Shown one piece after another: positions 43,985 through 52,852 of a stretch of DNA of 64,000 nucleotides. The DNA is taken from contig CBDDEH010000004.1 in assembly GCA_965226865.1 (NCBI GenBank), positions 248,001-312,000 on the forward strand. Direction: 5' to 3'. The stretch comes from CBDDEH01 sp965226865 (GTDB lineage: Bacteria; Chloroflexota; Dehalococcoidia; Lucifugimonadales; JAGWBF01). Position 1 is the first letter of the stretch, and every line of letters begins with the position of its first letter. The translations under genes and the position numbers were made by a program. The notes under the pieces are model-generated. The model saw nothing but the letters and a program-made list of their open reading frames with translations, was not told the origin of the DNA and did not search any database.

Positions 43985-45690
43985 CCCGAATCCACCGAAG
44001 GACGTCCTTGGGGACAGCCATTGAAGAAGCCAGCGGGTGCTCCTCTGAATCTGGGATAATGGTTTTGGAACAGAAACCCGCCCGGAAACAAGGAGCACCC
44101 AATAGATGCTGCCACAGAACAAACCCGACCGTATCCGCATCCTCTTTGACGACCATCGCCTGGTGGCCAATGCCGGGCTGATCCTTCCGGCCACCCTAGC
44201 CCGGCACCTGGGCCTGCGGGAACTCGTCGACCATCACCTTGACCTCGGCGGAGCGCCGGGACGGGCGAACACTGGGGACAAGATGCTGACGCTGGTCGCT
44301 TCCGCGCTGGCAGGCGGCGACTGCATCGACGACGCCGATGCGCTGCGCGCTGGTGGGACGGTCGGTGTTCTAGGCTGCGTGGTCAAGGCGCCATCCACCC
44401 TGGGGACCTTCCTGCGCAGCTTCCGGTGGGGGCATGTCCGTCAACTCGACCGCGTGAGCCGCCAGTTGTTGGCCCGGGCCTTGGCAGGCCGGGGCGGGAC
44501 CCGGCGACTCGCCCCTGACCATCGACCTCGATTCCACCATCTGCGAGACCTACGGACTGGCCAAGGAGGGAGCGCGCCACCACGGCTATACCGGCGCCCG
44601 CGGCTATCACCCGCTGCTGGCCATTGCCGCCGGCACCGGAGACGTGCTGATGTCCCGGCTGCGCGAGGGCCGGGCCAACACCGCCCGTGGCGCCGCCCAC
44701 TTCCTGCGTGAGACGGTGGGGCGGGTGCGCTACGGCGGGGCCAGGGGACAACTCACGGTGCGGGCCGACAGCGGCTTCTACACCCACACTGTCGTTGCCG
44801 CCTGCCGGGAAATGGATGTCCGCTTCTCCATCACCATCCGCCAGCGTGCCAGCCTGCGGGACCTGATCGAGGCGATACCAGAGGAGGACTGGACTCCCAT
44901 TCCCCACTGGATGGACGGCGCCGCCGATGTCGCCGAGACGACTTACACCCCGTTCCAGACCAAGCCGGACGCCCCGCCGGCGCGGCTCATTGTCCGGCGG
45001 GTGAAGCCGACACCCGGTTCCCAGCTGGCCCTCTTCGCCAGATACAGCTATCACGGCTTCATCACCGACCGGGACGGGGAGTTGCTCGAACTGGAGGCCG
45101 ATCATCGCCGCCACGCCGAGGTCGAGAACGCCATACGCGACCTCAAGTACGGCGTCGGGCTGAACCACATGCCGTCGGGGCGCTTCGCCGCCAACGGCGC
45201 CTGGCTGGCGGTACAGGTGATGGCGCATAACCTGGCCCGCTGGACGGCGCGGATTGGTCTGGGCGAGCGGACCGTGATCACCAAGACCCTCAGGCGGCGG
45301 GTCTTCGCTCTGGTGGGACGGATCACCCGCTCGGCGCGCCGCCTCACTTTGCATCTCCCCCGGCGCTGGCCCTGGGAAACCCAGTTCAGTCGCGCCTTGG
45401 CCCGGCTGCAAGCCATTCCGTTCCCGGCCTGACGGCCAGCCTGCAACTGACCCAACGTCCCCGCAATCTCGCGCCACCCCGGTCGCGAGAGTCCCCTGCT
45501 GCGTATCCTCTCGCCATCCCGCGCATCGCAACTCCCGCATAGGGCCTTAGGGGCCCTGTGCGGCGACTGAAGACCGTCCGCCGGCCTCCCATCTACCCCA
45601 AGACCCCAGGCCATCTCCCCTGTAGCTCCCTCACCCACCCCCTTCCGCTGTCCTCACGCCGTCCATCAGTGTCCTTCGGTGGATTCGGGG
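43985..45690 (+). mobile_element. IS1380-family insertion sequence (second type), copy 2
   Basis: The 19-bp ends are at 43985 and 45671-45689, flanked by TAAG on both sides (43981-43984 and 45691-45694). It is a clean insertion into the hybrid kinase gene. The transposase has a single-base frameshift. Its orientation is opposite to copy 3 four kilobases away. Confidence 0.92.
44106..45432 (+). pseudogene. IS1380-family transposase (copy 2), frameshifted
   Basis: It matches the intact copy at 7937-9262 from PDRIRILFDDHRLVANAGLI onward. Near 44480 one extra base (gggccttggcagg where copy 3 has gggcttggcagg) moves the frame, giving RALAGRGGTRRLAPDHRPR. The true frame resumes after that point and is open to 45432 (LTVRADSGFYTHTVVAAC, HRRHAEVENAIRDLKYG, final LARLQAIPFPA). 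The break falls before all catalytic residues except the HTH region, so no active enzyme is expected. Confidence 0.88.
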
Positions 45691-46503
45691 TAAGACGATG
45701 GATAACGGCAGATAGGTTATCTCGTAGTCGAAACGGGACCGATTCCAGCTCCAATTTTCCAGCCTCGACCTTGGCCAGGTCCAGGATTTCGTTGAGCAGG
45801 ACCAGCAACGAATCGGCCGAGTCCCTCACCATCGTCAGATATTGTTCCTGCTCGGGAGTCAGCTTGGTGTCCAGAGCCAACTCGGTCATTCCAATGATCC
45901 CGTTCATAGGTGTCCGGATCTCGTGGCTGACATTGGCTAGAAACTGGCTTTTGGCCCGGTTAGCGGCCTCGGCAGCCTCCTTGGCCTTCTGCAACTCCTC
46001 CTCTGCACCCTTCCGTTCCGTGATATCGCGAACAGAGACAAGGTATGCCGGCTTTCCGTCCCATTCGGTTTCGTCCAGGCGCATGTCGCCGACGCCTCTG
46101 TCGCCATTAGGGCGAAATATATCGATTTCCGTCATGTCGCCGGTAACCAGAGGCATTCCCCAAAAGGTGCCTACTAGCTCATTGGCCTTGCGGTTAACAA
46201 GCGCCTCGAAAGCTTGGTTGGCAAAGCATACGATGCCGGTTTTGTCCAGGATCAGAATACCGTCGGCGTTCCTTTCGACGATGCTATGAAAGCTGGATTG
46301 GCTGGCTTTTAGCGCCTTCTCGGCCCGCTGGCGCTCGGTGATGTCTTCCTTCAACTTCTTGATCAAGGCGTTCATCCACCCGGTTACAGCGCCAATCTGA
46401 ATCAGGGCTATCGTACCCAGCCACCCACCGTGAATAGCCCATTCATCCCAACTGGCTCCGGAAACATAGGTGACGAGCAGGCTATTGGGTAAGAACGAGA
46501 TCA

Positions 46504-46698
46504 GGCCGACAAAGATGCCGCCCCACAGTCCGAACAGCCACCCGGCTACTATCACGGGCAAAATGGTGAGGATAATGGTCGTGTTACCTAGCCCTGTGCG
46601 CGAGGGCCGACAAAGATGCCGCCCCACAGTCCGAACAGCCACCCGGCTACTATCACGGGCAAAATGGTGAGGATAATGGTCGTGTTACCTAGCCCTGT
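46504..46698. repeat. 101-bp tandem duplication with 7-base filler in the kinase gene
   Basis: 94 identical bases (46504-46597 and 46605-46698, beginning ggccgacaaagatgccgcc) separated by gcgcgag. The period of 101 is not a multiple of three and truncates the kinase within its membrane domain. Confidence 0.93.
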
Positions 46699-46805
46699 TT
46701 GCAACAACTGATAGGCCAGCAGGTACAGGCTTATGCTGCAGAGGACCAGGAGGACCCTCAGCCTCACCGACTTTATGTAGAAACTTCCTCCCGCCATATG
46801 CGACT

Positions 46806-47930
46806 CTAAATCGAAACCTTTACAATCGGGCTTAGGCGCATTCCCAGACCGGGAAGCACCTCGAAGCAGATAATACTGCCCGTGTCCAGTTCGGCGTTGT
46901 GAATCTTATTGACCTCCAGAGTCTTGACAAGCTTGGCCCCTATACGATCAAGGCAGAGCTTCAGATGGACATCGCACAGCCCACGAATCCGATTCAGCAT
47001 CTTCTCTCCAAAGCTCGTAGAGTGGGTTACCAGGATGATGGTCCTTCCCTCGTCGCACATGCGTTTGCAGGCTGAGAAGAAACCGATAATTCCCCGGTCG
47101 CTCGTGTACGCGGCAAGATTGGCTATCGAGTCGACCACAATGGTACTGTACTTACCAGGGAGGCCTTCGATTTCCTTTGCCAGCAGGTCCATGAAGCGCT
47201 CTGGGTTCTCGGATTCAGTGGGCTCCTGCAATGGATAGATTCGAAAGTTGCCGTCGTTTACGTAGTCGGATACCTCCAGTCCTATGGAACTCATCTGCAC
47301 CACGAGGCTCTTGGCGGTTTCCTCAAAACTGAAATACGCCACTCCATGACCACTCCGGAGGGAACCGTTGGTAAAGTGTTGGCACAGAACACTCTTCCCC
47401 GCCGAGGAAGCTCCTTCTATGAGAGTCAACGACCCAAGAGGTATACCTCCCCCCAACTTCATGTCCAACAAGTCGTTCTCGATCTTGATGACCTGCTGGC
47501 CCCAGCTAGTGGACTTCTTCCCATTGGTGAAGGTGTTGCTGAACGGTTCGTCGCCTCCGGTCTCGGCGTCGCGTAGGGCACTCCGGATGGCTAACGTGAT
47601 CATCCCGGGGTCTACAGGCTTGGGAATGTAATGTTTGACACCCATCCTCAACCCAACAGGCTCGCCGCTTGCAACGGGAAGGTCTGTCAGCAAAACTACG
47701 GGGATATTCGCAGTTGCCTGGTTCTGCTGAATTCTCCTCAGGACGTCGAAACCGTCCAGAACGAGCATCCATATATCCAGGATTATCGCATCCGGCTTTT
47801 GCTCCACAGCCATGTTGTAAGCTGAGCCGCCATCCGGCGACTCAGCAACTTCATAACCTTCTCTTTCGAGAATTCTTTTGACGAGGAGTCTGGTGCTCCT
47901 GTCATCTTCCGCCACCAAGATCTTCGTCAT
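46806..47930 (-). CDS. Response-regulator receiver fused to a KaiC/FlaH-like RecA-fold ATPase
   Basis: A 374-residue fusion. REC (1-~120): MTKILVAEDDRSTRLLVKRI, acceptor Asp52 in AIILDIWMLVLDGFDVLRR (Leu stands where Pro is usual), Thr in VVLLTDLP, and Lys in KHYIPKPVDPGM. After a linker, a RecA-fold ATPase of the KaiC/FlaH (ArlH) group: GGGIPLGSLTLIEGASSAGK with Walker A GASSAGKS (173-180), FSFEETAKSLVVQMSSIGLE (KaiC-like E-E-T), STIVVDSIANLA (Walker B Asp267), and VTHSTSFGEKMLNRI. It lies nine bases after the hybrid kinase start on the same strand as one signalling unit. The second ring domain of KaiC is absent. It probably couples phosphorylation to ATPase or oligomer state; the target is unknown. 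Confidence 0.88.
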   Translation of the reverse strand: MTKILVAEDDRSTRLLVKRILEREGYEVAESPDGGSAYNMAVEQKPDAIILDIWMLVLDGFDVLRRIQQNQATANIPVVLLTDLPVASGEPVGLRMGVKHYIPKPVDPGMITLAIRSALRDAETGGDEPFSNTFTNGKKSTSWGQQVIKIENDLLDMKLGGGIPLGSLTLIEGASSAGKSVLCQHFTNGSLRSGHGVAYFSFEETAKSLVVQMSSIGLEVSDYVNDGNFRIYPLQEPTESENPERFMDLLAKEIEGLPGKYSTIVVDSIANLAAYTSDRGIIGFFSACKRMCDEGRTIILVTHSTSFGEKMLNRIRGLCDVHLKLCLDRIGAKLVKTLEVNKIHNAELDTGSIICFEVLPGLGMRLSPIVKVSI

Positions 47931-48146
47931 GCGAGTTCACCCCTTATGCTCATCCCAATCCACAAAATAGAAGAAAACTGATCGGTATTTAACCTATATG
48001 TTCCACGATAGTGGATTAACGTTTGGCGATGTAGTGTGTCCACACCCGTTGGTTTGTAGGTGGATTCCTTAAGGTTGTTGGGCGTGTAAGTCAAGCCGGG
48101 AGAGATAGGCGCCCAAGGTTTATAAAGCGAGTTGTTCAGGCGCTGT

Positions 48147-48248
48147 TTACAGGACCGGCATTCCAGCGTTGATTGGGACACGAAGGTCTATCTTTATCGC
48201 CAGCTTTAACTTCTCTGGATCAACGGGCTTGGTAATGTAGTGCCTTTA
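48147..48248 (-). pseudogene. C-terminal tail of a response regulator cut off by IS copy 3
   Basis: The minus strand reads HYITKPVDPEKLKLAIKIDL, RVPINAGMPVL and a stop. This is the last part of a REC domain, with the conserved Lys-Pro, very like SHYIQKPVEPDIL and KHYIPKPVDPGM in the two nearby regulators. The rest is not on the far side of the IS (49956 onward). The gene has therefore lost its body through a deletion or recombination involving the IS. The region 47931-48146 is otherwise without a gene. Confidence 0.7.
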
Positions 48249-49955
48249 CCCCGAATCCACCGAAGGACACTGATGGACGGCGTGAGGACAGCGGAAGGGG
48301 GTGGGTGAGGGAGCTACAGGGGAGATGGCCTGGGGTCTTGGGGTAGATGGGAGGCCGGCGGACGGTCTTCAGTCGCCGCACAGGGCCCCTAAGGCCCTAT
48401 GCGGGAGTTGCGATGCGCGGGATGGCGAGAGGATACGCAGCAGGGGACTCTCGCGACCGGGGTGGCGCGAGATTGCGGGGACGTTGGGTCAGTTGCAGGC
48501 TGGCCGTCAGGCCGGGAACGGAATGGCTTGCAGCCGGGCCAAGGCGCGACTGAACTGGGTTTCCCAGGGCCAGCGCCGGGGGAGATGCAAAGTGAGGCGG
48601 CGCGCCGAGCGGGTGATCCGTCCCACCAGAGCGAAGACCCGCCGCCTGAGGGTCTTGGTGATCACGGTCCGCTCGCCCAGACCAATCCGCGCCGTCCAGC
48701 GGGCCAGGTTATGCGCCATCACCTGTACCGCCAGCCAGGCGCCGTTGGCGGCGAAGCGCCCCGACGGCATGTGGTTCAGCCCGACGCCGTACTTGAGGTC
48801 GCGTATGGCGTTCTCGACCTCGGCGTGGCGGCGATGATCGGCCTCCAGTTCGAGCAACTCCCCGTCCCGGTCGGTGATGAAGCCGTGATAGCTGTATTTG
48901 GCGAAGAGGGCCAGCTGGGAACCGGGTGTCGGCTTCACCCGCCGGACAATGAGCCGCGCCGGCGGGGCGTCCGGCTTGGTCTGGAACGGGGTGTAAGTCG
49001 TCTCGGCGACATCGGCGGCGCCGTCCATCCAGTGGGGAATGGGAGTCCAGTCCTCCTCTGGTATCGCCTCGATCAGGTCCCGCAGGCTGGCACGCTGGCG
49101 GATGGTGATAGAGAAGCGGACATCCATCTTGCGGCAGACGGATACCACGCCATGAGTGTAGAACCCGCTGTCGGCCCGTAGCGTGAGTCGTCCCCTGGCC
49201 CCGCCGTAGCGCACCCGCCCCACCGTCTCACGCAGGAAGTGGGCGGCGCCACGGGCGGTGTTGGCCCGGCCCTCGCGCAGCCGGGACATCAGCACGCCTC
49301 CGGTGCCGGCGGCAATGGCCAGCAGCGGGTGATAGCCCCGCGGGCGCCGGTATAGCCGTGGTGGCGCGCGCCCTCCTTGGCCAGTCCGTAGGTCTCGCAG
49401 ATGGTGGAATCGAGGTCGATGGTGAACGGCGCGTCGCCGGGTCCCGCCCCGGCCTGCCAAGCCCGGGCCAACAACTGGCGGCTCACGCGGTCGAGTTGAC
49501 GGACATGCCCCCACCGGAAGCTGCGCAGGAAGGTCCCCAGGGTGGATGGCGCCTTGACCACGCAGCCTAGAACACCGACCGTCCCACCAGCGCGCAGCAC
49601 ATCGGCGTCGTCGATGCAGTCGCCGCCTGCCAGCGCGGAAGCGACCAGCGTCAGCATCTTGTCCCCAGTGTTCGCCCGTCCCGGCGCTCCGCCGAGGTCA
49701 AGGTGATGGTCGACGAGTTCCCGCAGGCCCAGGTGCCGGGCTAGGGTGGCCGGCAGGAGCAGGCCGGCATTGGCCACCAGGCGATGGTCGTCAAAGAGGA
49801 TGCGGATACGGTCGGGTTTGTTCTGTGGCAGCATCTATTGGGTGCTCCTTGTTTCCGGGCGGGTTTCTGTTCCAAAACCATTATCCCAGATTCAGAGGAG
49901 CACCCGCTGGCTTCTTCAATGGCTGTCCCCAAGGACGTCCTTCGGTGGATTCGGG
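48249..49955 (-). mobile_element. IS1380-family insertion sequence (second type), copy 3, reverse orientation
   Basis: Both 19-bp ends are present (48250-48268 and 49937-49955). The flanking bases do not form a direct repeat (TTTA on the left, CTAA on the right), and only the left flank continues a response-regulator gene. The copy thus sits at a recombination junction. Its transposase is frameshifted by two extra G. Confidence 0.9.
48507..49834 (-). pseudogene. IS1380-family transposase (copy 3), frameshifted
   Basis: From ATG 49834 it follows the intact copy through DLDSTICETYGLAKEGARHH, GYTGARG, where two extra G (around 49340, cgcggggctatc for cgcggctatc) shift the frame. The remainder, YHPLLAIAAGTGGVLMSRLR to ARLQAIPFPA, is open in the next frame. 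A patch near 49120-49200 (LTLRADSGFYTHGVVSVCRK) differs from the other copies more than the rest does, suggesting local conversion or independent divergence. No active enzyme is expected. Confidence 0.88.
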
Positions 49956-50061
49956 CTAAAGGTTAGGGGATAGTGTGATAGCACCCAAAGGAACCTGGGG
50001 AATTACCTTGAATTAGGGAGAGGGATTCGGGATGGGGTAGACAGGGTCTTGAGGGCTGGGA

Positions 50062-50535
50062 TCAGGGGCGGGCACCATTACCACCATTGCTCGCCTCAGA
50101 CTTCAGCACCTTCGAAAGCGCCTCACCGAGCGAGTCGACATCTTCTTCCTCTAAATACTGAAAGAAGTGCCTCCTAATGCCTCGACGGTGCCCTGGTAGA
50201 GCACCATTGAGAGTGTCCTTGCCTTTTGGTGTGATGACAGCGTAAGCTCCCCGCCTATCGTCGTGGCAGGGCTCCCTGCTAACCAGGCCTTTTCCCGTCA
50301 TCCGGTCGAGCAGCCGGGTCAGCCCGCTACGACTTAACACCACCGAATCAGCGAGGTCCTGCATCCTGAGGCGACCTCCCGGTGCGTCTCGAAGATAGAC
50401 GAGCACCTCGAACCAGGTCAACGGCAAGTTTTGCTCCTCCTGCATCTCCTTACCGAGAGCTTGGATCACCGTCGCATGGGTTCGCAGGAAGGCACGCCAA
50501 ACCCCGAGATTCAACCCTTGAAGAGAGCTTGTCAT
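50062..50535 (-). CDS. MarR-family transcriptional regulator
   Basis: A 157-residue winged-helix protein. ATG 50535 (MTSSLQGLNLGVWRAFLRTH) is preferred to a start seven codons upstream. Helices for dimerisation come first, then LTWFEVLVYLRDAPGGRLRM, QDLADSVVLSRSGLTRLLDR (recognition helix) and MTGKGLVSREPCHDDRRGAY (D-x-R wing), then VITPKGKDTLNGALPGHRRG. MarR proteins bind a palindrome near their own or an adjacent gene and release it on ligand binding. The imperfect dyad at 50562-50588 in the divergent spacer is the likely site, so it may control itself and the lipoprotein gene at 50827. Confidence 0.92.
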   Translation of the reverse strand: MTSSLQGLNLGVWRAFLRTHATVIQALGKEMQEEQNLPLTWFEVLVYLRDAPGGRLRMQDLADSVVLSRSGLTRLLDRMTGKGLVSREPCHDDRRGAYAVITPKGKDTLNGALPGHRRGIRRHFFQYLEEEDVDSLGEALSKVLKSEASNGGNGARP

Positions 50536-50561
50536 ACAGTTAGGATTGTACCACAAAGTAG

Positions 50562-50588
50562 TTGCATTGACAGTGTTTGCACATGCAA
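50562..50588. promoter_or_regulatory. Candidate MarR operator
   Basis: ttgcat (50562-50567) and atgcaa (50583-50588) form an inverted repeat with 15-base spacing, 27 bases upstream of the MarR start. Inferred from position only. Confidence 0.4.
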
Positions 50589-50722
50589 TTGTCCTTTAAA
50601 GTCGCGATTGTTGTTTATCACGCGATTCTAGATGTTAATCCTCCTCAGATAGATCTCGAAAAGCGGTTCTCACAGCAATGCGCATGCTGTGCGTATCGGC
50701 CGCTACCAACCATCGAAACCTA

Positions 50723-50750
50723 TTGACAAATTCAGAGGCTCGCCTATAGA
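50723..50750 (+). promoter_or_regulatory. Candidate promoter of the solute-binding lipoprotein gene
   Basis: TTGACA (50723-50728) and TATAGA (50745-50750) with 16-bp spacing (TAGAAT at 18 bp is an alternative), about 75 bp before the start codon. Confidence 0.6.
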
Positions 50751-50826
50751 ATCTGTTGACTGAACAACTATCTATGTACTATCTGAGATAGCTGAATCCC
50801 CTGGACATCATTTTCGGAGGTTACCT

Positions 50827-52755
50827 ATGCGACGCACCGGCACATTGTTAGGACTGGGAACCATTTTGGGGTTGATAATGTTGATTGCGGCTGCTTGCGG
50901 CGGAGATGACGCCACTGCAACCCCGTCAGCTACAGCGCCTCCTCAGATCGTAGAAGTGACAAGAGAGGTCGAGGTCACCAAAGAGGTGACCGTGGTAGAA
51001 ACCGTAGAGGTGACCAAAGAGGTACAGGTACCTGTAGAGGTCACAAAAGAGGTCGTTGTAACCCAGGAGGTTGAAGTCACCACAGAAGTGGTGGTGACTA
51101 GGGAAGTCGTGGTCACTCCCACCCCTCAACCAACCGCAACAGCGGTACCACCCCCGACACCCTCTGGCGAGCCAGTTGTGAGCCGCCTGAAGGTGGGAAC
51201 CTTCTTCCCCATAGAGAACAACGACCCCTCCAACCTCAGGGACGACCTTCCCCAGCTCAGCCCGATGTACGAGGCTCTAGTACGCTATGGGTTTACCTCG
51301 CTACCTGAGCCCATGCTGGCATCGAGCTGGGAGGTAAACCCTGATGCCAGCGTCTGGACGTTCAACCTGGAACGCGGCGTCCAGTTCCACCAAGGATTCG
51401 GTGAGATGACCGCAGACGACGTCATTCACACCATCGAACGGTACGCCCGAGAAGGGGTCGAAACGAGCCAGAGCGACTTCTTCAGAACCAATCTGGTGAG
51501 CACCGAAACGCCGGACGATTACACAGTGATACTGAATTTGGACGCAGGGCGCATCGATCTTGCCGACTCTCTGCTGCATAACAAACGGACTATGATCCAG
51601 AGCAAGGCCCAGTTCGACGCTACGGGTCAGGAGGGGCTTGAAGCCGGGCCTGCCGGCACAGGCCCGTACCAAATGGTAAGCAGGGAGCAAAGCGTAAATA
51701 TCCTTTATGAAACAGTGCCATACGAGCACTGGAGAGTCACCCCCGATTTTCCTGAGCTTGAGTATGTATACATCAACGAGAACGCCACTTCTCTGGCCGC
51801 TCTGCTCGCAGGCGAAATCCACATGGCCCGGCTACCTGGTGACCTTGAGGCGACGGCGGTCGACAGAGGAATGAGGGTAATCGAGGCTGGAGACCCCACT
51901 GTTGCTCTTTACACCCTGCTAGGAGGAGGTATCTGGAAGGACGACTGCCCCTACGGTAAGATACGCAAATGTGAGTTCCCCGACCTCCCAGATTCCGACG
52001 TGGCTCATGACGTAACCGAGCTGCCATGGGTTGACATTCGTGTCCGAGAGGCCATGAACATAGCCATCGACCGCGATGAGATCCAGCAAGTCCTCCTAAA
52101 TGGTCGGGGCATCCCGATGTACGTCCTCAACTTCCACCCTGGAGTCAGAGGGTTCAACCCAGAGTGGGAAGCCATCCATGAAGAAAAGTACGGCTACGAC
52201 CCAGACCGGGCGAGGGCCCTTCTGGCCGAGGTCGAGGCAGAAATCGGGCAGCCTCTGGACTTCTCCAACACGATACACGCGCTGACAGCAAAGCCCCAAT
52301 TCGCGGGCCTTGTCGACCTGGGTCTGACCATCGACAGCTTTTGGAGAGCGGTGGGCATAGAGGTCCCGACGGAAATACGCGACTTCGCAGCACAGCTCCC
52401 CCACGTTTTCAATGGAACGACAGGTGGTTCGGCCTGGACCAACTCCAGTGAAAAGTTCAGTGATCCATTCCATCTGTTCCTGTTCTACTACAGCAAAGCC
52501 GGCCCGTGCTGCGCCTTTATAGAAGATGACGAGGTGGACGCGCTCTACGAGCAAGCGGCGCCCATGAATGATCTCGTACAGCGGGACCTGGTGCTCCGGC
52601 AGGCGGGAGACATCTTATACAACAACTACGTCTCCGTACCCTTGTTCTGGCTGCCTTCCACTTTTACCGTTAACCCCAACATCGTAGACGACTACCGGAC
52701 CTCAGGTCAGTTGGGTTACGGCGACCTGGAGGACGTGGTGGCCGTCAAGAACTAG
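50827..52755 (+). CDS. ABC transporter solute-binding lipoprotein (family 5, peptide/opine type)
   Basis: A 642-residue exported protein. The signal RTGTLLGLGTILGLIMLIAA ends in lipobox AAAC-G (Cys ~24). The next ~75 residues are a highly repetitive linker of E-V-T-K-E-V type (VEVTKEVTVVETVEVTKEVQ and on), closing with a T/P-rich stretch. The binding domain has PQLSPMYEALVRYGFTSLPE, LASSWEVNPDASVWTFNLER, GVQFHQGFGEMTADDVIHTI, TGPYQMVSREQSVNILYETV, VDIRVREAMNIAIDRDEIQQ and YNNYVSVPLFWLPSTFTVN, all standard for SBP_bac_5. It should capture peptides or other small organics for an ABC importer, but no permease genes are present. A strong terminator follows. Confidence 0.92.
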   Translation: MRRTGTLLGLGTILGLIMLIAAACGGDDATATPSATAPPQIVEVTREVEVTKEVTVVETVEVTKEVQVPVEVTKEVVVTQEVEVTTEVVVTREVVVTPTPQPTATAVPPPTPSGEPVVSRLKVGTFFPIENNDPSNLRDDLPQLSPMYEALVRYGFTSLPEPMLASSWEVNPDASVWTFNLERGVQFHQGFGEMTADDVIHTIERYAREGVETSQSDFFRTNLVSTETPDDYTVILNLDAGRIDLADSLLHNKRTMIQSKAQFDATGQEGLEAGPAGTGPYQMVSREQSVNILYETVPYEHWRVTPDFPELEYVYINENATSLAALLAGEIHMARLPGDLEATAVDRGMRVIEAGDPTVALYTLLGGGIWKDDCPYGKIRKCEFPDLPDSDVAHDVTELPWVDIRVREAMNIAIDRDEIQQVLLNGRGIPMYVLNFHPGVRGFNPEWEAIHEEKYGYDPDRARALLAEVEAEIGQPLDFSNTIHALTAKPQFAGLVDLGLTIDSFWRAVGIEVPTEIRDFAAQLPHVFNGTTGGSAWTNSSEKFSDPFHLFLFYYSKAGPCCAFIEDDEVDALYEQAAPMNDLVQRDLVLRQAGDILYNNYVSVPLFWLPSTFTVNPNIVDDYRTSGQLGYGDLEDVVAVKN

Positions 52756-52780
52756 GGATTAGCTGATTCGATGCTGATCA

Positions 52781-52817
52781 GCTCCCCCGCCATCGGCTTA
52801 GCTTGTGGCGGGGGAGC
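52781..52817 (+). terminator. Strong hairpin after the solute-binding protein gene
   Basis: gctcccccgcca (52781-52792) pairs perfectly with tggcgggggagc (52806-52817), 13-base loop, followed by tttatattt. A factor-independent terminator. Confidence 0.82.
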
Positions 52818-52852
52818 TTTATATTTGGGCGTCTTAGCCGAGGAGGAAAAGT

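Larger units (their letters stand above)
42623..46797 (-). pseudogene. Hybrid histidine kinase (TM-PAS-HisKA-HATPase-REC-HPt), broken by an IS and a tandem duplication
   Basis: The minus strand encodes helices from 46797 (VRLRVLLVLCSISLYLLAYQ), a PAS domain (NADGILILDKTGIVCFANQA), HisKA (FLANVSHEIRTPMNGIIGMT, His acceptor), then after the IS the HATPase domain (VNLVGNALKFTQQGEVVLRA; LSDTGIGIAPEHRQLIF; KFGGTGLGLAISSELIGLMN), REC (HVLLAEDNVVNQRLAQRLLE; FDVILMDVQMPEMDGFEATA) and HPt (QRSAHTLKGAVGNLGAKNAQ). It would be a membrane phosphorelay kinase. The frame is broken twice: a 101-bp duplication at 46504-46698 stops it after GGIFVG, and an IS1380 element (43985-45690) cuts it at AVIHRL/SVRARQ. 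Removing the IS and one TAAG restores HRLSVRARQKNIRVKANI. Confidence 0.9.

Noticed and set aside
43985..49955. Inversion of the REC-ATPase region between oppositely oriented IS copies 2 and 3
   Set aside because: Copy 2 has matching TAAG flanks and its removal heals the kinase gene in frame, so no crossover through copy 2 has occurred.
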